From contig JAAZND010000064.1 in assembly GCA_012798485.1 (NCBI GenBank), positions 1 to 20,591 on the forward strand: a stretch of 20,591 nucleotides of DNA, in the 5' to 3' direction. Shown here one piece after another: positions 12,081 to 19,437 of this stretch (within the stretch, counting starts at the first letter, position 1; each line of letters begins with the position of its first letter). Made by a program: the position numbers and the translations under genes. Source of the DNA: Candidatus Beckwithbacteria bacterium (lineage in GTDB: Bacteria; Patescibacteriota; Microgenomatia; UBA1400; UBA1449). The notes beneath the pieces were generated by a model. It saw only the letters and a list, made by a program, of their open reading frames with translations, ran no database searches and had not been told where the DNA came from.

Positions 12081-12514
12081 ATTTTAATTTCCATAGCTAA
12101 GAAAGGTAATTTAGTTATTAATTCTGTTATGGCATGATTTTTTTCTTCATTACTAGAATCTAGACCGTGAATACTTGCTAAAATTTCAGCTAAGCTTGGA
12201 TCACTTGCGATTAAATCTGGGAAAAAATGATGGCCATGTTCTTTGATGAATGCCCATACTTCTTTCCTATTATTTTGGCTTGTAATTGTGTCATTTGGTC
12301 CATTAGAAATTTTTATTTGTCCATCTAGAATTGAATAAGTTAAATCCATTGGAGCTAAAGATACATTATCGCAAATGATCTGACCTATTGGTAATTCAAT
12401 ATCATCTGGTCCAATCCTTCCAAAATCACAAGTTTCAGCACAAGCTGCACATCTATCTAAATTAAAGATCTGTAATTTTGCTGTATGCAGAACTCCTGAT
12501 ATTTCTTTAGACAT
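12077..12514 (-). CDS. Cys-containing protein of unknown function
   Basis: 145 residues. Near the N-terminus is RCAACAETC (Cys22, Cys25, Cys29) with a further Cys48, a possible four-Cys metal or Fe-S site. Then comes a beta-rich part (LTYSILDGQIKIS) and a helical C-terminal half with a His cluster, EHGHHFFPDL (about 101-110). There is no signal peptide or membrane helix. I do not recognise a family. It is the first gene of an operon with the small ORF and the 82-residue zinc-ribbon protein; both junctions are ATGA overlaps. The start lies only about 14 nt after the U-tract of an attenuator-like hairpin, and no SD is visible. The stop is TGA. Confidence 0.8.
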   Translation of the reverse strand: MSKEISGVLHTAKLQIFNLDRCAACAETCDFGRIGPDDIELPIGQIICDNVSLAPMDLTYSILDGQIKISNGPNDTITSQNNRKEVWAFIKEHGHHFFPDLIASDPSLAEILASIHGLDSSNEEKNHAITELITKLPFLAMEIKI

Positions 12515-12525
12515 CTTTTAAAAAC

Positions 12526-12551
12526 AAAAAACCCTCTTGTAGGAGGGCTTT
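12526..12551 (-). terminator. Attenuator-like terminator just before the Cys-rich operon
   Basis: On the - strand AAAGCCCTC, loop CTACAA and GAGGGTTTT form a 9-bp stem with one G-U pair, followed by TTTTTTG and more T. It lies directly upstream of the ATG at 12514 and downstream of a good promoter on the same strand, so it should regulate rather than end a gene. Confidence 0.7.
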
Positions 12552-12594
12552 ATTTCTTTTATTTATTTTTTTTATTTTCTCAATCTTTTGTTTT

Positions 12595-12648
12595 TCCCTC
12601 CTATGCACCAAAAGACATCCAAATAATTTGGAGTCTGGTAAAGAGGGA
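12595..12648 (-). ncRNA. Structured leader RNA of the Cys-rich operon (candidate cis-regulator)
   Basis: On the - strand TCCCTC (12648-12643) pairs with GAGGGA (12600-12595), enclosing a long inner hairpin. In that hairpin ACC/GGT, AGAC/GTCT and TCCAAA/TTTGGA stack around a 3-nt loop. The 3' arm AGGAGGG (12602-12596) is also complementary to CCCTCCT (12547-12541), the 5' arm of the terminator. Three mutually exclusive pairings are thus possible: sequester, antiterminate, terminate. No known riboswitch class was recognised. Confidence 0.55.
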
Positions 12649-12681
12649 CATATGAATAAAAGATTTGTTAACCATGTTTGT

Positions 12682-12711
12682 ATTGTAAAAGATGTATAAG
12701 CAATATGTCAA
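12682..12711 (-). promoter_or_regulatory. Strong sigma-70-type promoter of the Cys-rich operon
   Basis: On the - strand a consensus TTGACA (12711-12706), an 18-nt spacer and TACAAT (12687-12682). Start is expected near 12675, giving a leader of about 160 nt before the ATG at 12514. It is the best -35/-10 pair found in the window. Confidence 0.7.
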
Positions 12712-12724
12712 GTTTGAAAATTTA

Positions 12725-12844
12725 TTCTCCCTTGTTAAAGGGAGACGCCTCGCCTCGTATTCTACCCGTATTCTACGGGGCAGGGCAGAGGGATTTAAAT
12801 CCTCCTACCTGATTTTATTAGGTGTCCTCCTTTATCAAGGAGGA
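12725..12844. repeat. Dispersed palindromic element (MITE-like), copy 1
   Basis: It starts with the hairpin TTCTCCCTT/AAGGGAGA. An internal direct repeat (TATTCTACCCG, TATTCTACGGG) follows, then GGATTTAAATCCTCCTACC, a small hairpin ACCT/AGGT, and a terminal hairpin TCCTCCTT/AAGGAGGA. A related copy in the same orientation lies at 16071-16182. No coding capacity is visible. Confidence 0.7.
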
Positions 12845-12898
12845 TATTAATTTTTCCTAGTTTAAAAAAGTTTAATTTTAAAGTAAAATTGAAAAGAA

Positions 12899-12925
12899 AG
12901 ATTCTGAAATAAATTCAGAATGACA
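12899..12925. repeat. Dispersed repeat, AGATTC ... GAATGACA family, single unit
   Basis: AGATTCTGAA, AATA and a complementary TTCAGAATGACA form a short hairpin. The ends match the units at 7884 and 13095. It lies immediately upstream of the T-box leader. Confidence 0.55.
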
Positions 12926-12932
12926 AAGTTTA

Positions 12933-13081
12933 AAAGCATTTGAGCCAGCTGACAACTGGCAAGCTTTCCGATGTAGTAATCGGAACGGGTAAGCCCGTGA
13001 TAGCAGGAATTAAGTTTTTATAAAAAACGATGGCACCGTCATTCTTGACTCGTTTATGAGAAAAGATTGCGGTGTTTTTTT
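12933..13081 (+). promoter_or_regulatory. T-box riboswitch of aspS with an ultrashort Stem I and tRNA-Asp specifier
   Basis: The antiterminator is textbook: AAACGA (13025-13030), bulge TGGCACC (13031-13037), GTC (13038-13040), loop ATTCTT, GAC (13047-13049), TCGTTT (13050-13055). TGGC in the bulge pairs with the GCCA end of tRNA-Asp (discriminator G). The competing terminator is CACCG (13034-13038) with CGGTG (13070-13074) followed by seven T. Upstream, the hairpin GCCAG, loop CTGACAA, CTGGC (12944-12960) presents GAC, an Asp codon, in its apical loop. Next come the hairpin TTCCGAT/ATCGGAA with AGTA in its loop region, then CGGG/CCCG. No canonical long Stem I is visible. Uncharged tRNA-Asp should promote read-through into aspS, 93 nt downstream. 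Confidence 0.85.
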
Positions 13082-13094
13082 GTACCAAAAAATA

Positions 13095-13166
13095 TGTCAT
13101 TCCACACTTGATGCGGAATCTATAAATAAAATTTTTTAATAGATTCCTGCCTGCGCAGGAATGACA
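13095..13166. repeat. 72-bp inverted-repeat element between the T-box terminator and aspS
   Basis: TGTCATTCC ... GGAATCTAT and the mirrored ATAGATTCC ... GGAATGACA form a near-perfect large inverted repeat with an AT-rich centre. The right half adds its own palindrome, CCTGC CTGCG CAGG. It occupies the aspS 5' UTR and ends 8 nt before the ATG. It resembles short non-autonomous repeat elements. Confidence 0.7.
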
Positions 13167-13174
13167 AGAAGTTT

Positions 13175-15049
13175 ATGCAAAGAACATTAGTGAAAAACTC
13201 AATTGATTTAGTTAACCAAACTATTAAGTTACAAGGCTGGGTCGATTCTATTCGTGATCATGGTCAAGTTATTTTTTTTGAGCTACGTGATCGAACTGGG
13301 AAAGTTCAGGTAGTTGGCGATAAGAGCTTAAAATCAATCAGTACCGAAGACGTCGTAGAAATAATTGGTAAAGTTGCTAAAAGACCAGAAAATATGATCA
13401 ATGCAGAACTGGCTACTGGAGAGATAGAAATTCAACTAGAAAGTTTTACCATTCTTAATAAATGTGGAGAGATGCCTTTTCAAATCAATACAGACGGAAA
13501 AGATATTAACGAAGAAATAAGACTTAAATATCGCTATTTAGATTTGAGACGAGCCAGAATGCAACAAATTTTGCGTCTTCGCAGTCAGTTTATTGAAGCA
13601 TGCCGTCAATATTTATTTAATAACGATTTTGTGGAAGTGGAAACACCAATGCTGACCAAGTCTACTAAAGAAGGAGCCAGAGATTTTGTGGTGCCTTCCC
13701 GTTTTCAACCTGGTAAATTTTATGCTTTACCTCAAAGTCCACAACAATATAAACAGCTTTTAATGACAGCTGGAATTGAAAATTATTTTCAAATTGCTCG
13801 TTGTATTAGAGATGAGGATTTACGCGCTGATCGTGGATTTGAATTTACTCAACTTGATTTAGAAATGAGTTTTGTCAAAAGAGAAGAAGTAATGCAAATG
13901 ATTGAAGCAATGGTCAAAAAAGCAGTTAAAGAAGTTGGTGGAAAATTAAAAGATGAAAATTTTCCAGTTATTAGTTATAGAGAAGCTATGGAAAAATATG
14001 GAGCAGATCGTTTTGATTTAAGATCAGAAGAAGAAAAAAAAGAAGGCAAGCTGGCTTTTGCTTGGGTAGTTGATTTTCCTTTTTTTAAGCAAGTAAATAA
14101 AGAAGATGCAGCAGAAGTAAGAGATAGTAAAAGCGGTTGGACTTTTACTCATAACCCATTTTCACAGCCCAAAGATGAATTTTTACAAGATCATTTGCAA
14201 GGAAAAAATATCGAAAAAATTTTAACCACGCAATATGATTTGGTTTGTAATGGCTATGAAGTTGGCGGCGGCAGTATTCGCGCTCATAATTCCGAAGTTT
14301 TAGCTCAAACCTTTAAAATAATGGGCTATAACGAGCAACAGATTAAAGATAGTGTTGGTCATATGATGGAAGCTTTTAAACTTGGAACTCCACCTCATGG
14401 TGGCATTGCTTTAGGTCTTGATCGTTTGATTATGCTTTTATCCCAAGAAAATTCTTTGAAAGAAACTATTGCTTTTCCAATGACATCCAGTGGTCGAACA
14501 GCTGTGATGGACGCGCCATCCACTTTAAGTGAAGAACAATTTAAAGAATTAGGACTCCAGCTTAGAGGTTTTGGTAGTTTAAATACTGCTTCTATTCTAG
14601 AAAAAATTAAAACTTTTTTAACTCAAGAAAAAATTGAATTCCACAGTTTTACCCATGAACCAGTTTTTACCTGTGAACAAGCAGCCAAAGTTTGCAATGA
14701 ACCTCTGGCAAGTGGAGCAAAATCTTTAGTCCTTAAGGCTGATGGTAAAGCTATTATGGTTGTTGTTTCGGCTGCAGACAAATTGGATCTTAAAACTTTT
14801 AAAAAACTTTATAACTATAAAGATGTTTCTATGGCTGATAAACAAATGCTTAAAGATGTGACTGGACTTGAATCTGGGGCAGTGCCTCCATTTGGGAGCT
14901 TATTTAACATTCCAACTTATGTAGAAGAAAATTTGTTAAAACAGCCAGAAATCAATTTTAATGCTGGAACTCATACAGATACCATTAGCATAAAGCCTTC
15001 AGATTTTGCTAAAATAGAAAAAGCAGAAGTAGGAAATTTTGCCAAATAA
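13175..15049 (+). CDS. aspS: Aspartyl-tRNA synthetase (no GAD domain) fused to a YbaK/ProX-type editing domain
   Basis: 624 residues. An OB-fold anticodon domain (about 15-105, LQGWVDSIRDHGQVIFFELR) precedes the class II core: motif 1 (about 152-160), FALPQSPQ-like ALPQSPQQYKQLL (184-196), motif 2 (FQIARCIRDEDLRADRGFEF, 205-224) and motif 3 (GIALGLDRLIML, 410-421). Between about 285 and 293 the roughly 130-residue GAD insertion of ordinary bacterial AspRS is missing. Residues about 472-615 form an INS-superfamily aa-tRNA editing domain: HEPVFTCEQAA, GAKSLVLKADGK (Lys517), SGAVPPFG (567-574) and NAGTHTD (596-602). The fusion would charge tRNA-Asp (perhaps also tRNA-Asn) and hydrolyse some mischarged product. 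The upstream T-box makes it responsive to uncharged tRNA-Asp. AGAAG 4 nt before the ATG is a weak SD. Confidence 0.96.
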   Translation: MQRTLVKNSIDLVNQTIKLQGWVDSIRDHGQVIFFELRDRTGKVQVVGDKSLKSISTEDVVEIIGKVAKRPENMINAELATGEIEIQLESFTILNKCGEMPFQINTDGKDINEEIRLKYRYLDLRRARMQQILRLRSQFIEACRQYLFNNDFVEVETPMLTKSTKEGARDFVVPSRFQPGKFYALPQSPQQYKQLLMTAGIENYFQIARCIRDEDLRADRGFEFTQLDLEMSFVKREEVMQMIEAMVKKAVKEVGGKLKDENFPVISYREAMEKYGADRFDLRSEEEKKEGKLAFAWVVDFPFFKQVNKEDAAEVRDSKSGWTFTHNPFSQPKDEFLQDHLQGKNIEKILTTQYDLVCNGYEVGGGSIRAHNSEVLAQTFKIMGYNEQQIKDSVGHMMEAFKLGTPPHGGIALGLDRLIMLLSQENSLKETIAFPMTSSGRTAVMDAPSTLSEEQFKELGLQLRGFGSLNTASILEKIKTFLTQEKIEFHSFTHEPVFTCEQAAKVCNEPLASGAKSLVLKADGKAIMVVVSAADKLDLKTFKKLYNYKDVSMADKQMLKDVTGLESGAVPPFGSLFNIPTYVEENLLKQPEINFNAGTHTDTISIKPSDFAKIEKAEVGNFAK

Positions 15050-15065
15050 TTGTTTAGCTTAAAGG

Positions 15066-15098
15066 ACGCCCCGCCAGAGGCTGGGCGTTTCTATTTTT
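15066..15098 (+). terminator. Intrinsic terminator after aspS
   Basis: ACGCCC (15066-15071) pairs with GGGCGT (15083-15088). Inside it GCC/GGC forms a second stem around AGA. TTCTATTTTT follows. It starts 16 nt after the aspS stop and ends just before the next gene's ATG. Confidence 0.8.
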
Positions 15099-15102
15099 AT
15101 TC

Positions 15103-16062
15103 ATGTTTCTTTCTGATTTTAAATTATTTTTGAAAAGACTATTTAGTAATAATCTGAGAATTATTTTATTTATTCTTATTTTTTTATCCTGTTTGACGAT
15201 TCCTTCAACTTTTGTTTATTCTTTTCCTAATTTAGAAAAAAAGGAATTACCATTTAGACAAATCAACATCGAAGTTCCTGCAACACAACTTTATCCTGTC
15301 AAAATTACAAACACAGAAGAACCATATTTGTCAGCCAAAAGTGTGATCGCGGTTGATGTAGATAGTAAAGCTGTAATTTATCAAAGAAATCCAGATGAAA
15401 GATTATATCCTGCTTCAACAACCAAAATGATGACAGCTTTAATTGCCAGACAGGAATATCCTTTGGATAAAATTGCCAGTATTAGTTCACCCCTTAGAGA
15501 TGGGCAAGTGATTGGTCTTTATCAAGATGAACAGATTAGTATTGAGAATTTACTTTATGGAATGCTGGTTTATTCTGGAAATGATGCGGCACAAGCTTTG
15601 GCTGATATTCATCCCAAAGGCAGTGACTATTTCATTCAGCTCATGAATCAAAAAGTTGAAAAACTGGGACTTACTGATACAAATTTTGTCAATCCAACCG
15701 GACTGGAAAATTATCAACATTTTTCTTCTGTCCATGATTTGGCGATTATTGGGACTGAAATTGTCAAAGACCCAATACTTTCTAAAATTGTTGATACCAA
15801 AGAAATTACTATTTATGATCAAAGCGGTAAAATAGCTCATCATCTTGAGTCGATTAATGAACTTTTGGGAGTTGTCCCAGGACTTAAGGGTATCAAAACC
15901 GGATGGACGGAAAGCTCTGGTGAATGTTTGGTGGCTTATGTTGAAAGAGATGATAAAAAAGTGATTACAGTACTGCTTGGTAGTTTTAACCGTTTTGGGG
16001 AGACGCAAAAATTAATAGAATGGATCTTTGCCAATTTTGAATGGGAAGAAATAGGAATTTAA
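15103..16062 (+). CDS. D-alanyl-D-alanine carboxypeptidase (PBP5-like, peptidase S11)
   Basis: 319 residues. A basic N-terminus precedes a hydrophobic segment (about 18-40, a signal or uncleaved anchor), so the enzyme acts outside the membrane on peptidoglycan. All three penicillin-binding motifs are present: STTK (Ser105-Lys108, in LYPASTTKMMTAL), SGN (158-160, in YSGNDAAQAL) and KTG (265-267, in GIKTGWTESSGECLVA). The C-terminal PBP5 beta domain and amphipathic anchor are absent; the protein ends soon after the catalytic domain. The product trims the terminal D-Ala of pentapeptides. The ATG lies 4 nt after the aspS terminator T-tract. No separate promoter was recognised, so it may rely on read-through. 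Confidence 0.94.
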   Translation: MFLSDFKLFLKRLFSNNLRIILFILIFLSCLTIPSTFVYSFPNLEKKELPFRQINIEVPATQLYPVKITNTEEPYLSAKSVIAVDVDSKAVIYQRNPDERLYPASTTKMMTALIARQEYPLDKIASISSPLRDGQVIGLYQDEQISIENLLYGMLVYSGNDAAQALADIHPKGSDYFIQLMNQKVEKLGLTDTNFVNPTGLENYQHFSSVHDLAIIGTEIVKDPILSKIVDTKEITIYDQSGKIAHHLESINELLGVVPGLKGIKTGWTESSGECLVAYVERDDKKVITVLLGSFNRFGETQKLIEWIFANFEWEEIGI

Positions 16063-16070
16063 AAAAATAA

Positions 16071-16182
16071 ACCCTCCTTTGTAAAGGAGGTAGGCTTGTT
16101 TGCCTACAGGCAGGCTTAAAGCCGGAGGATTTAAAATCCTTCTACCAAGCTTTGCTTGGTGTCTCTCTTTAATAAGGGAGAT
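16071..16182. repeat. Dispersed palindromic element (MITE-like), copy 2
   Basis: It has the same layout as copy 1: hairpin CCTCCTTT/AAAGGAGG, then GTAGGC/GCCTAC, then GGATTTAAAATCCTTCTACC, hairpin ACCAAGC/GCTTGGT, and terminal hairpin TCTCTCTTT/AAGGGAGA. The segments from GGATTTAAA to GGTGTC align with copy 1, while hairpin sequences differ with compensating changes. It lies between convergent genes and could act as a transcription barrier. Confidence 0.7.
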
Positions 16183-16206
16183 TTTTTAATAAATTTATAA
16201 ACTTTC

Positions 16207-17106
16207 TTACTCAGCCATAATAAACTTATCTTTTGTAATATTGAATTTCTCAGCATCTGTTTTAGCTATCACAAAATATTTATCCTGAACTTTAACCAGC
16301 CAGTCAAAATTGCCTTGAAAAAATTCAAGTCTGGTTTCGTTGCCACCTTTTTCTTTAACTGTAATAATAAACTGAGGTAAATTAAGATTAAATTCTGTAA
16401 GTTTTTTTTCAAAAGCAATTTCCTGAGCATTAAAATTATCAAATTTTTTACTAAATTCTGCTACTGCATCACTATTTGTTTTTAATTCTTCTCCTTCAAA
16501 ATTCCATTCATTTTGATCATTTTTGATTACAGAAAAATTTTGCTGATTTTTTTCATAAACGATTTTTTCAATATTTACTGGAGGAATTTGGCTAATGGTA
16601 AGGTCATACCATTGACTTGGTTCTAAATAAATAATAGGAAAATTACGGATACCATAAGCCTTGTTTTGATCTTTGATTGCTACTCCAGTATTAGTTTCAT
16701 TTTCTTTACCAACAAAGAAGGTTAATTCCTGATTATCAAGATTTTTTAATGTCACAGTTTTACCATAATCAGCAGTGGTTGCAAAATTTTCCAACTGCTC
16801 TTTGGATTCAGCTAGTAAAATTGGGGAATTTTTGGGGAAAAAGGCTTTGATTAATTCTTCCACTTTAGCTTTATCAGCAGACTGAGAAGCTATTTTCCAA
16901 GTATTATCTTGTTTAGTCAGTTCCAATTTTACACTTTTTGTTTCGATAGTAATAGAGTTAGTCTTATCAGAATTAAATTTAGAAATTGTTTGTAAATATT
17001 GATTAGGCTGCTTTTGCTGCCATTGCTGCCAGTAATTTCGAGCTATTAGTAAAACAACACCAATAAAAAAGATTAAGGCAAGATTTAAGAGTTTTTTTTG
17101 ATTCAT
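16207..17106 (-). CDS. DUF4340-type membrane-anchored protein of a Gld-like ABC exporter operon
   Basis: 299 residues from ATG 17106 (a TTG 9 nt further upstream is less likely). One N-terminal membrane helix (about 5-22) is followed by a WQQWQQKQ stretch and a long extracytoplasmic part with the DUF4340 pattern: SITIETKSVKLELTKQDNTW, LESK-type helices, and a repeat of the beta-alpha unit around DNQELTFFVGKENETNTG. It has two similar halves, about 40-150 and 160-290. DUF4340 genes often sit beside GldG-like transporters. Here it follows the permease gene by 67 nt. It is probably the accessory subunit of that exporter. The substrate is unknown. Confidence 0.85.
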   Translation of the reverse strand: MNQKKLLNLALIFFIGVVLLIARNYWQQWQQKQPNQYLQTISKFNSDKTNSITIETKSVKLELTKQDNTWKIASQSADKAKVEELIKAFFPKNSPILLAESKEQLENFATTADYGKTVTLKNLDNQELTFFVGKENETNTGVAIKDQNKAYGIRNFPIIYLEPSQWYDLTISQIPPVNIEKIVYEKNQQNFSVIKNDQNEWNFEGEELKTNSDAVAEFSKKFDNFNAQEIAFEKKLTEFNLNLPQFIITVKEKGGNETRLEFFQGNFDWLVKVQDKYFVIAKTDAEKFNITKDKFIMAE

Positions 17107-17173
17107 TGTAAGCAAAAATATATTAAGAATTTTCTTAGTATATTTTTATTTATTCAGCTAATTTTTGTTAAAT

Positions 17174-19375
17174 TTATTCCTGATATTTTCTTTGAGCTAA
17201 GCTTTTCCTTTTTCCTAGATAAAAGACAGCAAAAGCTGTGACTAAAATTGAAGGCAGTAAAATATTAACCCATTTAACAATCTGAGCCATATTAGCAGAA
17301 CTGAATTGAAAAACTGGATTCATTCCGCTTTTTCTGGAAATAGAGGCAATATTATCATCACCAGCAACCCAATCGATAATATTTAAAGCAAAATTTAAAT
17401 TATTTGGATCATTATTGGTAAATTGATCAAAAATAAATTCGCTATCGCCTACAGCTAAAATTTTACTACTATTTTTTTGCGCAGCTACAGCCACGGTTCT
17501 AGGTTTAAGTTCGTCATTAGCAAAAGTTTCTTCGGTTAACTTGTTTGGTAGAATGTTATAATTTTGAGTTTTAGAACCTGCATTTTGTCCGGTAGTTAAA
17601 ACCTTGGTATGAGTGACTCCTTCAACTGTTTCTAAGTCAAAAGAATTTGACCAGATAAGAGAGACACTGTTGATCCCGGCAGTAGGACTAAAATTTTTAT
17701 CAGCAGGAATAGATTTAATCCAGAAAGGATAAGGAATCATATATTGTAAAGTGCCGCCGTTTAAAGTAATAGTCTCATTCATTTGTAAATCATAAACTAA
17801 ATCTTGGTTAATTTTGATACCATATTTATCCATTAAATCTTCTAATCCAGTTTGAAAGTTGCTGACAGTACCGTATTGTGTGTTGATATTATGATTTTCT
17901 ACTAAAAAGAGAAGATCACCGCCATTATTAACATAATTGGCAATATTGGCAGAAGCTGTTGCCCCGATTGAATTTTGCATCCCATAAATAAGTAAAGCAG
18001 AGGTATCAAGTTTAGCTTCTGTACTATCTAATTCTGTGACATCTTCTAACTGATATTGGGTTTCTAAATTATTGTTAAAGAGTTGGATTGATTCTTTGTC
18101 CTGGTTTTGTGTAAGTACAGCTAATTTGGTTTTTTCTTTGGCGGTCATTTTACGAATATAACGGGTGAGTTGATATTCTAAATTCTCAGTGCTTTGAATA
18201 AAAGGAATCACTTCCTTTTTATCACTATACTGAAGTGAAAGACCAAAATAACCATTTTGAACTGCAAAAGAATTGTTAGCGACTGTATTAAATTGAACAG
18301 GTTGAATTCCTTCTTCATTAGCTAATTTTTTATCGTCTTCATTAGTATCTGGATTGCGATAATTAACTTTTATTTTGCCTTTTGCTAAACTTTCATAATC
18401 CTTGAGTAAATCTTTGGTAGTTTTGACATTAGCTTGGAATTGACCAGGGACATTTTCTGAATTATAAAGATTAATATTGATAACATCTGGTAAATTTTGT
18501 AAAGTTTGTTTGGTACCTTTAGACAAAGTAAATAGGCGATTGGTAGTTAAGTCTAATCTTAAGGGATAATTCTGCATTAAGATATTTAAAACAATTCCAA
18601 TTCCGATAATTAAAATTAAAGCGATATCTTGTCTTTGTTTAGCCTGTTTATCTTCAATAGTTTTACGATAAGATAATTTAATAATAGAAAGCATCAAAAA
18701 AGTGCCAATAATGGTTAAGAAATATAATAAGTCTCTTAAATCTAAAGCGCCTCGACTGATATTATTCATATGAGGAATAATTGCAAGCTCGCTGATAAAA
18801 CTTGATAAAAATTGAGGGATAGCCATTAAGACAAAATCCATCCCGAGCAAAATAAAACCAAAGCTGATAGCTGCTCCCAATAAAAAGCTAGCTACCTGGG
18901 AACTTGTAAGAGTGGCTGCCGCAATCCCAATTGCAAGAAATGCTCCTCCTACAAACAAAGCGCCTAAGTATTGCGAAATAATCACTCCAAGATCTGGTTG
19001 AGCATAAATAATAGTAGTCAAAGGTAAAAGAATTGTCGACAGAAGTAAAACTAAGTAAAATGCCATACTGCCAAAAAATTTTCCCAATACAATTTCAGCT
19101 TCGTTTACTGGCTGAGAATAGAGTAGTTCTAAAGTTTTATTTTTCTGTTCCTGAGCAAAAGTACGCATGGCAATTGTTGGCGCTAAAAAAAGTAAGAAAA
19201 AAGGCAGAAGGTCAAAAATAGAACGTAAGCTCGCTTCACCATAAAGAAAAGCAGTTTGAAAATATAAAATTGAAATTATTAATATAAAAGGAATAATTAA
19301 AAGAAATCCAGTAGGATTATTAAAAAATGAAAGAAACTCTTTTTTAGTAATTGTAAAAATATGTTTTTTGTTCAA
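17174..19375 (-). CDS. ABC-2 permease fused to GldG-like auxiliary domain (GldF-GldG fusion)
   Basis: 733 residues. The N-terminal part (about 1-245) is a six-helix ABC-2 permease; FAQEQKNKTLELLYSQPVNEAEIVLGKF is its typical cytoplasmic coupling segment (two adjoining pieces). A seventh helix (about 250-265) leads into a large extracytoplasmic GldG/ABC_transp_aux domain (about 270-690) that begins LDLTTNRLFTLSKGTKQTLQNL, close to the GldG signature, and contains ALLIYG and NNGGDLLFLVENH. A final helix (about 700-720) and a basic tail close it. In Bacteroidetes GldF and GldG are separate. The start appears to be TTG 19375, with no in-frame ATG nearby. It lies 62 nt after the ATPase gene. Confidence 0.9.
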   Translation of the reverse strand: MNKKHIFTITKKEFLSFFNNPTGFLLIIPFILIISILYFQTAFLYGEASLRSIFDLLPFFLLFLAPTIAMRTFAQEQKNKTLELLYSQPVNEAEIVLGKFFGSMAFYLVLLLSTILLPLTTIIYAQPDLGVIISQYLGALFVGGAFLAIGIAAATLTSSQVASFLLGAAISFGFILLGMDFVLMAIPQFLSSFISELAIIPHMNNISRGALDLRDLLYFLTIIGTFLMLSIIKLSYRKTIEDKQAKQRQDIALILIIGIGIVLNILMQNYPLRLDLTTNRLFTLSKGTKQTLQNLPDVININLYNSENVPGQFQANVKTTKDLLKDYESLAKGKIKVNYRNPDTNEDDKKLANEEGIQPVQFNTVANNSFAVQNGYFGLSLQYSDKKEVIPFIQSTENLEYQLTRYIRKMTAKEKTKLAVLTQNQDKESIQLFNNNLETQYQLEDVTELDSTEAKLDTSALLIYGMQNSIGATASANIANYVNNGGDLLFLVENHNINTQYGTVSNFQTGLEDLMDKYGIKINQDLVYDLQMNETITLNGGTLQYMIPYPFWIKSIPADKNFSPTAGINSVSLIWSNSFDLETVEGVTHTKVLTTGQNAGSKTQNYNILPNKLTEETFANDELKPRTVAVAAQKNSSKILAVGDSEFIFDQFTNNDPNNLNFALNIIDWVAGDDNIASISRKSGMNPVFQFSSANMAQIVKWVNILLPSILVTAFAVFYLGKRKSLAQRKYQE

Positions 19376-19437
19376 AGCAAAAGATATTATTTTGCTTTTG
19401 GTAAAGACAATTTACCGCAAGGCAAAATGATGATTTT

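Noticed and set aside
12652..12699. 15-codon + strand ORF after AGAGGGACAT
   Set aside because: It lies antisense to the promoter and leader of the Cys-rich operon and has no family resemblance or following gene.
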